Positions 31,479 to 39,690 of a stretch of 39,827 nucleotides of DNA are shown here, piece by piece; within the stretch, counting starts at the first letter, position 1; every line of letters begins with the position of its first letter. The notes under the pieces are model-generated. The model saw nothing but the letters and a program-made list of their open reading frames with translations. It did not search any database and was not told where the DNA came from. The translations under genes and the position numbers were made by a program. Source of the stretch: Caldilineaceae bacterium SB0664_bin_27. GTDB taxonomy: Bacteria > Chloroflexota > Anaerolineae > Caldilineales > Caldilineaceae. The DNA is taken from positions 1-39,827 of the forward strand of contig VXRG01000094.1 in the NCBI GenBank assembly GCA_009838625.1. Reading direction: 5' to 3'.

Positions 31479-33875
31479 ATGAAGCCTGTTGATGAGTTCA
31501 CCCAAGAGATTGAAGCGCTGCGGAAGCGCCTCTCCCGCTTGAGCAAGGCCAGCCTGCTCATCAACGAGAGCCTCGACCTCGACGCCGTCCTCCAAAGCGT
31601 CCTCGACTCCGCCCGCTCCCTCACCGGCGCCAGCTACGGCCTGCTCACCCTCCTCGACGACGCGGGGCCGGCCGCTGACTTTCTCTCCTCCGGCCTGACC
31701 CCCGCAGTGGTCCAGCGCCTGTGGGATCTGCCCGATGCCTTGAAACTCTTCGAACACGTCGGCAACACTGCCGAACCGCTCCGCCTGCCCGACCTGGGCG
31801 CCTACGTCAGGTCGCTGGGCCTTCCCGAACCCCGCCTGCCCGGCGGCGCGACGCTCCCCAAGACCTTTCTGGCCGCGCCCATCCGCCACCGCGGCGAACG
31901 CGTCGGCAACATCTTTCTGGGCAAAGCGGGCTCCGATCACGACTTCACCCCGGAAGATGAAGAGACCCTGGTCATGTTTGCCTCCCAGGCCGCGCTCGTC
32001 ATCGTCAACGCCCGCCGCTACCGCGACGAGCAGCGCGCCCGGAACGACCTCGAAACCCTGATCAACACCTCGCCCGTCGGTGTAGTAGTCTTTGACGCAG
32101 AATCAGGGGTGCCGCTCTCCTTCAATCAGGAGGCCAGGCGGATCGCCAGCAGCCTGCAGATGCCCGGCCGCCCTGTGGAGGAGCTCCTCGAACTGATAAC
32201 CTGCCGCCGCGCCGACGGACGCGAGATCGCCCTCGGCGAGTTCCCCCTGGCCCAGGTGCTCAGCACCGGCGAAACCGTACGCCTTGAAGAGATCGTCATG
32301 GAAGTCCCTGACGGCCGCAGCGTCAAGACGCTGATCAACGCCACGCCCATCCGCTCACAGGAGGGCGCGGTCGAATCGGTTGTCGTCACCATGCAGGATA
32401 TGACGCCGCTCGAGGAGTTGGAGCGGCTGCGCGCCGAATTTATGGGGATGGTGAGCCACGAACTGCAGACCCCGCTGACCACGATCAGAGGCTCCGCACA
32501 CACCCTTCTGGACGATGCAGCCTCCCTCAACCCCGCCGAAATGCGCCAGTTCCACCGCATCATCTCCGAGCAGGCCGACCGCATGCGCAGCCTCATACGC
32601 GACCTGCTCGATGTGGCCCACATCGAGACCGGCACGCTTTCCGTCGCCCCGGAGCCGTCCGACACCGCCGCCCTGGTGGACGAGGCTCGCATCATGTTCA
32701 TGAGCGCAGGCCGCACGAATAGGATCCAGATCGACGTCGCCCCGAATCTGCCCCAGGTCATGACCGACAGACGCCGCATCGTCCAGGTCCTCAACAACCT
32801 GCTCGCCAATGCGGCCAAGCATTCCAACGAGCTGTCCACCATCACAGTGCGCGCTGTGCTGAAACAGTTTCAGGTGGTCGTCTCAATCGCCGACGAGGGC
32901 AGAGGCATACCCGCCGAGCGGCTGCCGCTCCTGTTCAGAAAGTTCTCCCGCGTCGACGGCGGGGACCGGCAGAGCGATCTCACCGGATCGGGGTTGGGTC
33001 TCGCCATCTGTAAAGGTATCGTAGAGGCGCACGGGGGCCGCATCTGGGCCGAAAGTGAAGGTCCCGGCCAGGGCGCGCGCTTTATCTTCACAGTGCCAGT
33101 CGCCGAACAGGAAAAGACTGCAGGTACAGTTGATTCCGCGCCGCTTGCAGCCGAACGCGGGGACGCGACAACAGAGCGGACGCGCATCCTCGTCGTGGAC
33201 GACAGTCCCAACGACCTCAGATATATCCGGGACGTCCTCTCCAAGACAGGCTATGACCCGATAGTGACCGGAGACCCGCAGGAGGTCGACAGCCTGATAG
33301 CGAAAGAGGGTCCCCATCTCGTCCTGTTGGATATGATGCTGCCGGGCGTCAATGGGATCGATCTGATGAGGAATATCCTGGGGAAAACCGCGTTGCCCGT
33401 CATCTTTCTGTCGGCCTACGGCCAGGAGAACGTCATCGCTGAGGCCTTCGACACGGGGGCCGCCGACTATGTGGTGAAACCCTTCTCGCCGACGGAGCTG
33501 GCCGCTCGGATCAGGTCGGTCTTGCGCCTGCGCTCCGGCGTCGGCTATCCCGGACAGCCCGAAGACTATCTCCTGGAAGACCTGGTCATCAACTATACGG
33601 AACGTCGCGTGGTCGTGGCCGGACAACCTATCGCGCTGACCGCGACCGAGTACGCACTGCTCTACGAGCTGTCGACCAACGCCAGCAGGGTGTCCACCCA
33701 CGCGCAGCTGCTCCAACGGGTCTGGGGGCCGGAGAACTCCGGTGACGCAAGGCTGGTCCGCGTCGTCGTCAATAGACTCCGCCGTAAACTGGGTGACGAT
33801 GCGCACGACCCCAGATACATCTTCACCGAACCTCACGTCGGCTACCGCATGCAAAGGAGCGAGACGGTGGAGTAG
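31479..33875 (+). CDS. Fusion: GAF-PAS histidine kinase + receiver + winged-helix DNA-binding domain
   Basis: A 798-aa soluble protein. A helical start is followed by a GAF domain (about 28-180) and a PAS-like domain (190-312). HisKA has the H-box FMGMVSHELQTPL (H327), and HATPase_c shows an N-box (NNLLANAAKHS) and GSGLGLAICKGIVEAHGG (503-520). After a linker, a receiver domain (568-685) has D574/D575, D618 (VLLDMMLPGVNG) and K667, then an OmpR-type winged helix (about 697-792: TATEYALLYEL, VVVNRLRRKLGDD, VGYRM). Kinase and DNA-binding output are thus in one chain. No membrane segment is present, so it senses a cytoplasmic signal. The ribosome site is weak. The gene's promoter region and GAF start are duplicated at 22.2-22.9 kb. 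Confidence 0.92.
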   Translation: MKPVDEFTQEIEALRKRLSRLSKASLLINESLDLDAVLQSVLDSARSLTGASYGLLTLLDDAGPAADFLSSGLTPAVVQRLWDLPDALKLFEHVGNTAEPLRLPDLGAYVRSLGLPEPRLPGGATLPKTFLAAPIRHRGERVGNIFLGKAGSDHDFTPEDEETLVMFASQAALVIVNARRYRDEQRARNDLETLINTSPVGVVVFDAESGVPLSFNQEARRIASSLQMPGRPVEELLELITCRRADGREIALGEFPLAQVLSTGETVRLEEIVMEVPDGRSVKTLINATPIRSQEGAVESVVVTMQDMTPLEELERLRAEFMGMVSHELQTPLTTIRGSAHTLLDDAASLNPAEMRQFHRIISEQADRMRSLIRDLLDVAHIETGTLSVAPEPSDTAALVDEARIMFMSAGRTNRIQIDVAPNLPQVMTDRRRIVQVLNNLLANAAKHSNELSTITVRAVLKQFQVVVSIADEGRGIPAERLPLLFRKFSRVDGGDRQSDLTGSGLGLAICKGIVEAHGGRIWAESEGPGQGARFIFTVPVAEQEKTAGTVDSAPLAAERGDATTERTRILVVDDSPNDLRYIRDVLSKTGYDPIVTGDPQEVDSLIAKEGPHLVLLDMMLPGVNGIDLMRNILGKTALPVIFLSAYGQENVIAEAFDTGAADYVVKPFSPTELAARIRSVLRLRSGVGYPGQPEDYLLEDLVINYTERRVVVAGQPIALTATEYALLYELSTNASRVSTHAQLLQRVWGPENSGDARLVRVVVNRLRRKLGDDAHDPRYIFTEPHVGYRMQRSETVE

Positions 33876-34032
33876 ATGGTACACGGAGCGGCCCCGGCCC
33901 CGGCATGGCTCCGCGCCGGCCTCGCCGCCATCATGGAGCATGACCGCTGGCAACTGCACCGCATGCCCGTTCGCTGCACACGAATAGCATGCGCCGCGCA
34001 AGGCGGGTGATACGCCTATACGGGGCAGACCT

Positions 34033-34404
34033 ATGATGAAACAGACGAGACACCCGGAGTACGCCCGCGGATATGGGGAAGGCAAGCAGGTAGGCTTCGA
34101 GGAAGGGCGCATAAAGGGAAGAGAGGAAATCCTTGCGCAAGGAGATGAAGCGTTCGTTAGGAAATACGAGCGGGAGAGGGAGGAGGCCTATGCTCGAGGA
34201 TACGATGCTGGACGGTTGGAAAGAGAATCCTTGGAGTTCGCCAGAGGATATGAGAAAGGGCGCGAGGAAGGGTTGACGGAAGGATACAAGCGCTGCCATG
34301 ACAGTTACAACAGGAGCGACCGCGCCGGGCGGACCCCCCGTCGCCGGCAGCGTCAGCGACGCGACGCGGCTCAGCTTCCCTTCGACTGGGAGGATGACGA
34401 ATAG
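34033..34404 (+). CDS. Charged protein with repeated GX3 motifs
   Basis: A 123-aa protein. Residues 8-35 and 50-92 are Gly-x-x-x-Gly ladders in a highly charged helix (YARGYGEGKQVGFEEGRIKG, then YARGYDAGRLERES, and YEKGREEGLTEGYKR). This resembles the deca-GX3 pattern of Yae1-like proteins and FliH-type helices, in which glycines let two helices pack closely. The C-terminus is Arg-rich, then acidic (FDWEDDE). The gene stands alone 157 bp after the fusion kinase. It probably forms a helical protein-protein interface; the partner is unknown. Confidence 0.55.
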   Translation: MMKQTRHPEYARGYGEGKQVGFEEGRIKGREEILAQGDEAFVRKYEREREEAYARGYDAGRLERESLEFARGYEKGREEGLTEGYKRCHDSYNRSDRAGRTPRRRQRQRRDAAQLPFDWEDDE

Positions 34405-34516
34405 ACAGCCGGGCGCAGAAAAAAGAGGCGCCGGTTTCAGCTTGGCCCTAAATACAGAACCACAAACGAAGGTGTATCAATGGAGCGAACTGCCAAGCCT
34501 GTGGTGGAATGATTCA

Positions 34517-34609
34517 ATGTTCAAGAAACGGCGGCGGCACACGGTGGCCTGCAAGTTTCGGGTTGCGCTGGAGCTACTTGATGGCAGCAAGACGATTAGG
34601 GCTCGTTGA
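34517..34609 (+). pseudogene. IS3-family transposase OrfA, N-terminal scrap
   Basis: The 30-aa frame MFKKRRRHTVACKFRVALEL then LDGSKTI matches the conserved start of IS3/IS911-type OrfA proteins (KRRxHTxEFKxxVALExLxGxKT). It is cut at about 34597 where an R2 repeat begins, so only the first 27 codons survive. No inverted repeats are seen. Confidence 0.65.
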
Positions 34610-34798
34610 CGTTTGTCTGAACACTAACTTCCAGGTGCAAATTGCGGCTGATCGCAAAGCGGGCGGTCTGCCGCCGTCATCGAAGGGCGGCGCAGCTGCA
34701 CAAAGAAAATCCGACACGTCTTTGCTGTTCTCCGCGCCCCTCCGCGGACAAAAAGGTGTTCTTCGCGACCCTTCGCGTGACTTCGCGGATCAACTGAT
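34599..34798. repeat. Dispersed repeat R2, long copy 3
   Basis: Begins GGCTCGTTGACGTTTG, contains GCAAAGCGGGCGGTCTGCCG and ATCGAAGGGCGGCGCAGCTG, and ends with CCCTCCGCGGACAAAAAGG, TTCTTCGCGACCCTTCGCG and ACTTCGCGGATCAA. It parallels the copy at 8744-8995 along its full length. It is inserted into the IS3 OrfA scrap. The interval 34799-35016 after it has no gene. Confidence 0.85.
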
Positions 34799-35016
34799 TT
34801 TGGTTGTCACAGCATTCAAAGTCTGGCATAAGACCTGAGGAAATAACCCTCCAAAGCCAGGCTCGCCAACTGCCCCGCGTGATGACTCACGCTCTGGCCG
34901 GCCTCGACTTCAGCAACCGGATCGCGATGGCGCGACCGGAGGAGCTGCCGGAGCGCCCGTACACCAGGCAAGCCCTTCCCTTCATTCTCTGATCACGCCG
35001 CAACCAGGAGCGCACG

Positions 35017-36405
35017 ATGCCCCAGGACCTGACAGCTGACGCAACCCCCACGCCCAAATCAGGGCCAGGCAACCGCCGCGAGCAGATCGGCTGGTACTTC
35101 TATGACTGGGCCAACTCGGCCTTTGGGACAACGGTCGCCACCGTCTTTCTCGGCCCGTACCTCTCCAGCCTCGCCCGCGCCGCGGCCGGCCCCGATGAAC
35201 TGGCCCGTTTCTTCGGCATCCCCGTGGCGCCCGACTCCTTTCTGCCCTACTGCATCTCCTTCTCCGTCATCCTGCAGGTGCTCTTCCTCCCAATTCTTGG
35301 CGCCATTGCGGACTACTCCAATCTACGCAAAAAATTGATGCAGATCTTTGCCGTCGCCGGCTCGGTCGCCACAATGTTCATGTTCTTTGTTACGGCCGGG
35401 ACCTGGTGGCTGGGCGGGCTGCTCTTTATCGTCGCCAACCTCTCCTTCGGCGCGGCGATCGTCTTCTACAACGCCTTCCTGCCCGACATCGCCGGACCGG
35501 AGGACCGCGATCGCGTCTCGTCCGTGGGCTGGGCGCTGGGCTACCTCGGGGGCGGCATCCTGCTGGCGCTCAATCTGGTCTTTTACCTGGTGCGCGGCGC
35601 CATCGGCGTCGACACCGCTCTGGCCGTGCGCATCAACCTCTTTTCGGGCGGACTGTGGTGGTTCGCCTGGTCATTCGTCACCTGGAAAATGTTGCGTTCA
35701 CGCGGCGTAACCCGGGCGCTGCCCGCCGGCGAGACCTACCTGTCAGCCGGCCTCAAACAGCTGTGGGCCACGGGCAAGGAGGCCGCGAAATATCCCCATA
35801 CCATCCGGTTCCTGATCGCCTACCTGCTCTATAACGACGGCATCCAGACCGTCTTCGCCGTTGCCGCCGTCTTTGCCGCCGCCCCGCTTGCCCAGGGAGG
35901 GCTGGCGATCGAGCAGGGCATGCTGACCCAGGTCATCCTGATGATGCAGTTCGTTGCCTTCGCGGGCGCGCTCCTCTTCGGCAAAATAGCGGCCCGTATC
36001 GGGGCGAAGAAAGCGCTGATCATGGGCCTGATCGTCTGGACGGTGGTTGTGGTCTACGCCTACCTGGGTCTTAAGGGGGAGAGCCGCTTCCTGGAGTTCT
36101 GGATTCTGGGGGCATGCATCGCCCTGGTGATGGGGGGCACGCAGGCGGTCAGCCGCGGCCTCTTCGCCAACATGATTCCCCCGGGCAAGGAGGCCGAATT
36201 CTTCTCCATCTACGAAGTCAGCGAGCGGGGGACCTCCTGGCTGGGCCCGCTCGCCTTCGGCCTGGTCAACCAGATGACCGGCAGCCTGCGGCCGGCCATC
36301 GTTTCGATCATCCTCTTCTTTGTCGTTGGGCTAGTTCTGCTGCGTAGAGTAGACGTGCGCAGGGCCATCGCTGAATCGGGCAACAGGCCGCCGGCAGCTA
36401 TCTGA
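35017..36405 (+). CDS. MFS transporter, UMF1/Atg22-like family
   Basis: A 462-aa, roughly 12-helix permease. The N-terminal REQIGWYFYDWANSAFGTTV is the hallmark of the UMF1 (vacuole effluxer Atg22-like) family. A large loop carries LPAGETYLSAGLKQLWAT, and the C-terminal half has GGTQAVSRGLFANMIPPGKE and EFFSIYEVSERGTSWLGPLA. Eukaryotic members export amino acids from the vacuole; bacterial roles are largely untested. ATG 35017 has AGGAG 6-7 nt upstream. The gene is intact and stands alone among decayed sequence. Confidence 0.9.
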   Translation: MPQDLTADATPTPKSGPGNRREQIGWYFYDWANSAFGTTVATVFLGPYLSSLARAAAGPDELARFFGIPVAPDSFLPYCISFSVILQVLFLPILGAIADYSNLRKKLMQIFAVAGSVATMFMFFVTAGTWWLGGLLFIVANLSFGAAIVFYNAFLPDIAGPEDRDRVSSVGWALGYLGGGILLALNLVFYLVRGAIGVDTALAVRINLFSGGLWWFAWSFVTWKMLRSRGVTRALPAGETYLSAGLKQLWATGKEAAKYPHTIRFLIAYLLYNDGIQTVFAVAAVFAAAPLAQGGLAIEQGMLTQVILMMQFVAFAGALLFGKIAARIGAKKALIMGLIVWTVVVVYAYLGLKGESRFLEFWILGACIALVMGGTQAVSRGLFANMIPPGKEAEFFSIYEVSERGTSWLGPLAFGLVNQMTGSLRPAIVSIILFFVVGLVLLRRVDVRRAIAESGNRPPAAI

Positions 36406-36499
36406 GTACCTGGTGTTCCCCTCAAGTTCCAAAGCCGCCTTCAACGCCCTTTCCGCGGCCTGCTGCGAGTGCCGGCAGGCGTGACGCGGGGCAGACGAG

Positions 36500-36594
36500 C
36501 GTTCCGCCGGCAGACGTCGAAAGTCGCAAGCACGGTTCGGAGGGGGGCAGGGGAAAAAGTACTCTCTGAGCAACTCGCCTGCTGCCTACCCTAC
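36500..36594 (+). mobile_element. 3' end remnant of a second group II intron
   Basis: From about 36517 the sequence parallels the 3' end of the intron at 29.8 kb: CGAAAGTCGC and CACGGTTCGG (domain V 3' half), a G-run, GGAAAAAGTACT, CAACTCGCCTGC, and the end CTACCCTAC at 36594. The 5' strand of domain V is disturbed and everything upstream is missing. The 3' junction lies inside a protein-coding frame (36595 on), so this copy once interrupted a gene. Confidence 0.75.
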
Positions 36595-37018
36595 TGCGAT
36601 CCCAGCGACGGCTATCCGAGCAGCGATCGAAGCCGGGGCCCGCAAGCGAAAACAAGGACCGCAAGTCAGGGGCGGGCTGATGGTGCTGAGCACTGCATTC
36701 GCTTATGACACAGAGAAGTACGGCACCGGCGTCGAGGAGCTTGGCCGCACGACGCAGTACACCGTTCCGGTTGTCGTGCAACGCAGTAGAATTCTACGAA
36801 CGCGGGCGAAGTTTGATATGCCCTGGTCCTGCACGTTTGAAGTGGATGTGGATGATGAGGTGATCGACCAAAGCCAGCTGCTTGAGTGGTTGGACATTGC
36901 CGGCCGCCAAATTGGGCTCGGGGACTGGCGTCCGGAGAAAAGCGGTATGTTCGGTCGGTTCACTGAATCGGATATCGAAAGAGTTGACTCGGCCGAGGTG
37001 CGGCATGGTATGGCGTAG
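36595..37018 (+). pseudogene. 3' exon of a phage-like gene
   Basis: From the intron end the frame reads AIPATAIRAAIEAGARKRKQ and continues through ATG 36680 to TAG 37016-37018. The pattern IPAxxxRxAxxEA with a later WLDIAGRQIGLGDWRPE and GMFGRF resembles small phage or prophage proteins. The family name is not certain. The part before the intron is missing, so the gene is truncated. Translation could only begin at the internal ATG 36680 (112 aa). Confidence 0.55.
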
Positions 37019-37024
37019 TAGGGC

Positions 37025-37219
37025 ATGGGAATCGTCGTGCTGCCGACGTCGGCTATTACGGCCTGCGCATTCGGAGGACCCAATCTGGACCAGCTCTACA
37101 TTACGAGCGCCTCGTTCCGAATGAGTGACGCGGAAAAGGCGGAACAGCCTCATGCAGGCGGGCTTTTCGTGGCCGATCCAGGGGTACGAGGGGTTGCCTC
37201 AGACAAATTTGGCGGCTGA
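37025..37219 (+). pseudogene. SMP-30/gluconolactonase C-terminal fragment
   Basis: The 64-aa frame has VVLPTSAITACAFGGPNLDQ, LYITSAS and QPHAGGLFVADPGVRG. These are the last two blades of the SMP-30/gluconolactonase/LRE beta-propeller, which hydrolyses sugar lactones using a bound divalent metal. The first 220 or so residues are absent, so this is an inactive fragment. It starts 6 bp after the phage-like gene end, so a junction lies near 37019. Confidence 0.75.
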
Positions 37220-37329
37220 ATGACATACGGGAGGTCTCCGGAACGGTCACGCAGGGAACATTTCGGCCGCACTATTCGTCCCATTTTCCAGAGTCTTTGC
37301 GTCATGTTGAGATGACAGGAGTGTGAACA

Positions 37330-38247
37330 GTGGGACGAATGCGACTAACCATTCCCGTATTTCTGGTTCTCTTGGGGATAGCGTGCGCGGCCTGCGGTGC
37401 CAGAGTCTCGGATATGGCCCTTTCTGAGTCGGCCGCAGTGAGCCCGCCCTCTCCCGAGATGGCGGACGGGGAGGCCTCTGCGCCGCAGCAAACGGCTGAC
37501 GGCGGCGAGGCGTCACGACAGGTCATCGCCAATGCCAACATCTCTCTGGTCGTGGCGGACACGGCGGCAGCGCTGTCGGGTATCGAGCAGGTCGTGTCTG
37601 ATCTGGGCGGGTACGTGGCCGACATGCACCTTGCCAAGAGGGGACATGACGAGTCGGATGTTCTGCAGGGATCGATAACGCTTCGGGTGCCGGCCACGGG
37701 CTTGGAAGAGGCGTTGGAGCTGTTGCAGGCGCTGGCCACGGACGTAAACTACCTGAACATAAGCAGACAGGATGTCACGGACCAGTACAGTGATCTCGAT
37801 GCGCGGCTACGAAACCTGCGCGCTACCGAAACCGAGTTGCTGGCCCTGTTGACAGAGGTGCGGGAAAGGCCGAATTCCAAGGTCGAGGATATTCTGGCCG
37901 TGCACCGCAGCTTGACACAGATTCGGGAAGAAATCGAGACGCTGCAGGGACGCAAAAACCTGCTGGACAATCAGATCGGTTTTTCTACGATCTGGGTTGA
38001 GTTGATTCCGGACAGCGTATTCCGGCCAATCGTGGAGGATCCCTGGAGTACAAGCGGCCCGGTGCGAAACGCGTTGCGGGCCCTGGTTGCAACCCTGCAG
38101 GGGCTGCTGACGGCGCTGATCTGGGCCGTGCTTTACCTGACGCCGCTGCTGCTTGTCTTCTTGATTCCGCTGGCAGTACTGATCTGGCTGGTGCGGTTGT
38201 GGCTGGGTCGACGACGCAGAAGGGAGGAGTCGTCAGAGTCTGGCTGA
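37330..38247 (+). CDS. DUF4349 lipoprotein with C-terminal membrane helix
   Basis: A 305-aa protein. The GTG at 37330 has AGGAG 8 nt upstream; ATG 37339 is the alternative. The signal peptide has a lipobox ending in Cys22 (IACAAC). The DUF4349 domain follows (about 60-285): an N-terminal strand region (ANISLVVADTAAALSGIEQV, then SDLGGYVADM), a coiled coil (about 150-215: DQYSDLDARLRNLRATETEL), VERRDRL-like helices and the FSTIWVEL strand. A membrane hairpin or helix (about 255-292) and a basic tail end it. Function is unknown; members are widespread surface proteins. Confidence 0.88.
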   Translation: MGRMRLTIPVFLVLLGIACAACGARVSDMALSESAAVSPPSPEMADGEASAPQQTADGGEASRQVIANANISLVVADTAAALSGIEQVVSDLGGYVADMHLAKRGHDESDVLQGSITLRVPATGLEEALELLQALATDVNYLNISRQDVTDQYSDLDARLRNLRATETELLALLTEVRERPNSKVEDILAVHRSLTQIREEIETLQGRKNLLDNQIGFSTIWVELIPDSVFRPIVEDPWSTSGPVRNALRALVATLQGLLTALIWAVLYLTPLLLVFLIPLAVLIWLVRLWLGRRRRREESSESG

Positions 38248-38269
38248 CAGACGGATTCGTTCGGCCGGG

Positions 38270-38694
38270 TTAGCCTTTGAGCGCGCCGAAGGTCTGGCCG
38301 GCCGCCGGTGATGTACTTCTCCAGCGCCATGCCGGCTGCGACGACGGGGATGACGCTTACGAGCGAGATCGCGCTCATATTCCACCACTCGGTGTAGCCG
38401 GTCTGACTGACCTGCATGGTCATGAAGAGTGGAATGGTGATGGCTTCACGGAAGGTGAGCGTGAGGGCGACAAGGTATTCGTTCCAGGCGCCGATTAAAG
38501 AGAGGACGAAGACGGCCACGAGACCGGGTGCGGCCAGTGGCATGGCGATGCGGAAAAGGACGCCGAGCCGGTTTGCGCCGTCGATCATGGCGCTTTCCTC
38601 GATTTCCACCGGAAGCCCTTCGAAAAAGTCGCGCATCACCCAGACGATGAAGGGGATCGCGCCGCTGCTGTAGACAATAATGAGGGCCAGGCGT
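38270..38694 (-). pseudogene. Sugar ABC transporter permease, C-terminal fragment
   Basis: Leftward frame LALIIVYSSGAIPFIVWVMR, then EIEESAMIDGANRLGVLFRI and MPLAAPGL. This is the EAA loop of MalG-type carbohydrate permeases (CUT1). It is followed by WNEYLVALTL and LEKYITGG. The N-terminal half is missing. Near the end, a one-base shift separates KYITGG from the family ending QTFGALKG with stop 38270-38272; without that correction the frame runs on to 38133. It has lost its start and is frame-broken, so it is not functional. No binding protein or ATPase is nearby. Confidence 0.8.
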
Positions 38695-38707
38695 CCTGGC
38701 CGGGTGT

Positions 38708-38822
38708 GGTTTGACAAGGCAGGGCTTGGGTAGTAGAGTGAAACGCGCCGGGCACGGCTTGGCAGGGCAGGGTACGGCTCGTCTTGGCGTGGTAAGGCAT
38801 GGCAGGGCCCGGCAAGGCTTAA
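38708..38822. repeat. G-rich degenerate short-tandem tract
   Basis: Reiterated variants of GGCANGGCTTGGCAGGGC on the + strand over about 115 bp. It includes several GGG runs (G-quadruplex-like on this strand) and lies between the permease fragment and a hairpin. The chance peptide it encodes (KPCPAR-type repeats on the reverse strand) is not considered a gene. Confidence 0.55.
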
Positions 38823-38830
38823 GTAGCGCC

Positions 38831-38862
38831 GAGAGGGGCAGGCATAATCGCCTGCCCCTCTC
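38831..38862. terminator. Perfect 13-bp hairpin
   Basis: GAGAGGGGCAGGC (38831-38843) and GCCTGCCCCTCTC (38850-38862) are perfect complements round a 6-nt loop. It lies immediately after the stop of the leftward decayed lipoprotein frame (38864), where a terminator would be expected. There is no U-run on either side. Confidence 0.55.
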
Positions 38863-38863
38863 T

Positions 38864-39124
38864 CTATGCAAAACTCAAGGACGCATATTTCGGGTCGTCA
38901 GCCAGGTCTGATGCGGAGCCTGTGGCATCGACCTGTTCATCGTTGCGGCCGTTCGGGAATACGTCCAACTCGTTGACACAGGCGCGGTCCTAGCCGTTTC
39001 GCATCAGGTATAGGTCGCCGGCATCGTATCTGGCAGCGACGGGTACGCCGCGGGACGATGCCAGTTACGCTCCACACGCAGACAGCAGAAGAGAGACCAG
39101 AAGCAAACACGGATTCCAGCCCAT
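38864..39124 (-). pseudogene. Small lipoprotein with two in-frame stops
   Basis: ATG 39124 opens a signal peptide with lipobox (MGWNPCLLLVSLLLSACGA), then TAA. In the same frame follow LASSRGVPVAARYDAGDLYL and MRNG, then TAG, then DRACVNELDVFPNGRNDEQV and further sequence to a stop at 38864. The two stops sit in otherwise protein-like sequence, and the strong hairpin at 38831-38862 follows at once. This looks like a small surface lipoprotein gene killed by point mutations. Confidence 0.5.
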
Positions 39125-39310
39125 CACCCAGCCAGCCCCCGCACCCGGTAGGATCCTACGATGACCAGTTTTTTGGGGCAGGTCAGGGAGGCACTGCAGA
39201 AGCGCGGTTGAGTCCCTATTGCAAACTTCACAATAGATATCGCAACTTGCCATTGATTCTCTTGATTTCGCAGATCGATCGGTCTTGTTTATCAAGCGTA
39301 GGCAAAGAGA

Positions 39311-39345
39311 AAACGCCTGGAGAGAACAGGACCCCCCAGGCGTTT
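39311..39345 (-). terminator. Hairpin terminator after the response-regulator fragment
   Basis: AAACGCCTGG (39311-39320) and CCAGGCGTTT (39336-39345) form a perfect 10-bp stem with a 15-nt loop. On the reverse strand it is followed by TCTCTTTGC. It lies about 50 bp beyond the end of the leftward regulator fragment and could have served the original gene. The interval 39125-39310 holds nothing else recognisable. Confidence 0.55.
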
Positions 39346-39392
39346 GTTATTCCCCTCCCTCGCACACAAGCTGTCGCTACGCCCCAAACATT

Positions 39393-39690
39393 TTAAATGT
39401 GCCGCCTATCCTGCGCCTGCCTCAGGGGCACCGGCTCCCCATCCACCGTCACCCGGCGAGTGGTCTCATTCAGCATGATGTTGTTGTGCATCAGAATGTT
39501 CTGAACCGTCCCTTTGACGCGGCGCAGCACCGCTTCCGCGCGTGCGATGACCTCCTTCGGAGCAAACGGCTTGACAATGTAATCGTCGGCCCCGCTCTCC
39601 AGTCCCAATATCCGGTCGTCGTGCGCCTCTCTGGCCGTCAGCATGATGATCGGTACGTCCGACTCCCGCCGCCTGAGGCCCTTTTGCCGG
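39393..39690 (-). pseudogene. OmpR-type response regulator, truncated at both ends
   Basis: The leftward frame gives [36 protein letters not shown] and [13 protein letters not shown], which is the last third of a receiver domain with the conserved Lys of VKPF. The start of a winged-helix domain follows ([17 protein letters not shown]). It then breaks off into RQAQDRRHI and a stop, where a winged helix should read T-x-x-E-F/Y. At the other end it runs into repeat R3 (39668-39746), so the N-terminal receiver part is lost. Confidence 0.75.

Noticed and set aside
32883..34112. A 409-aa reverse-strand frame opposite the fusion kinase
   Set aside because: Antisense to the receiver and winged-helix coding region; no family features.
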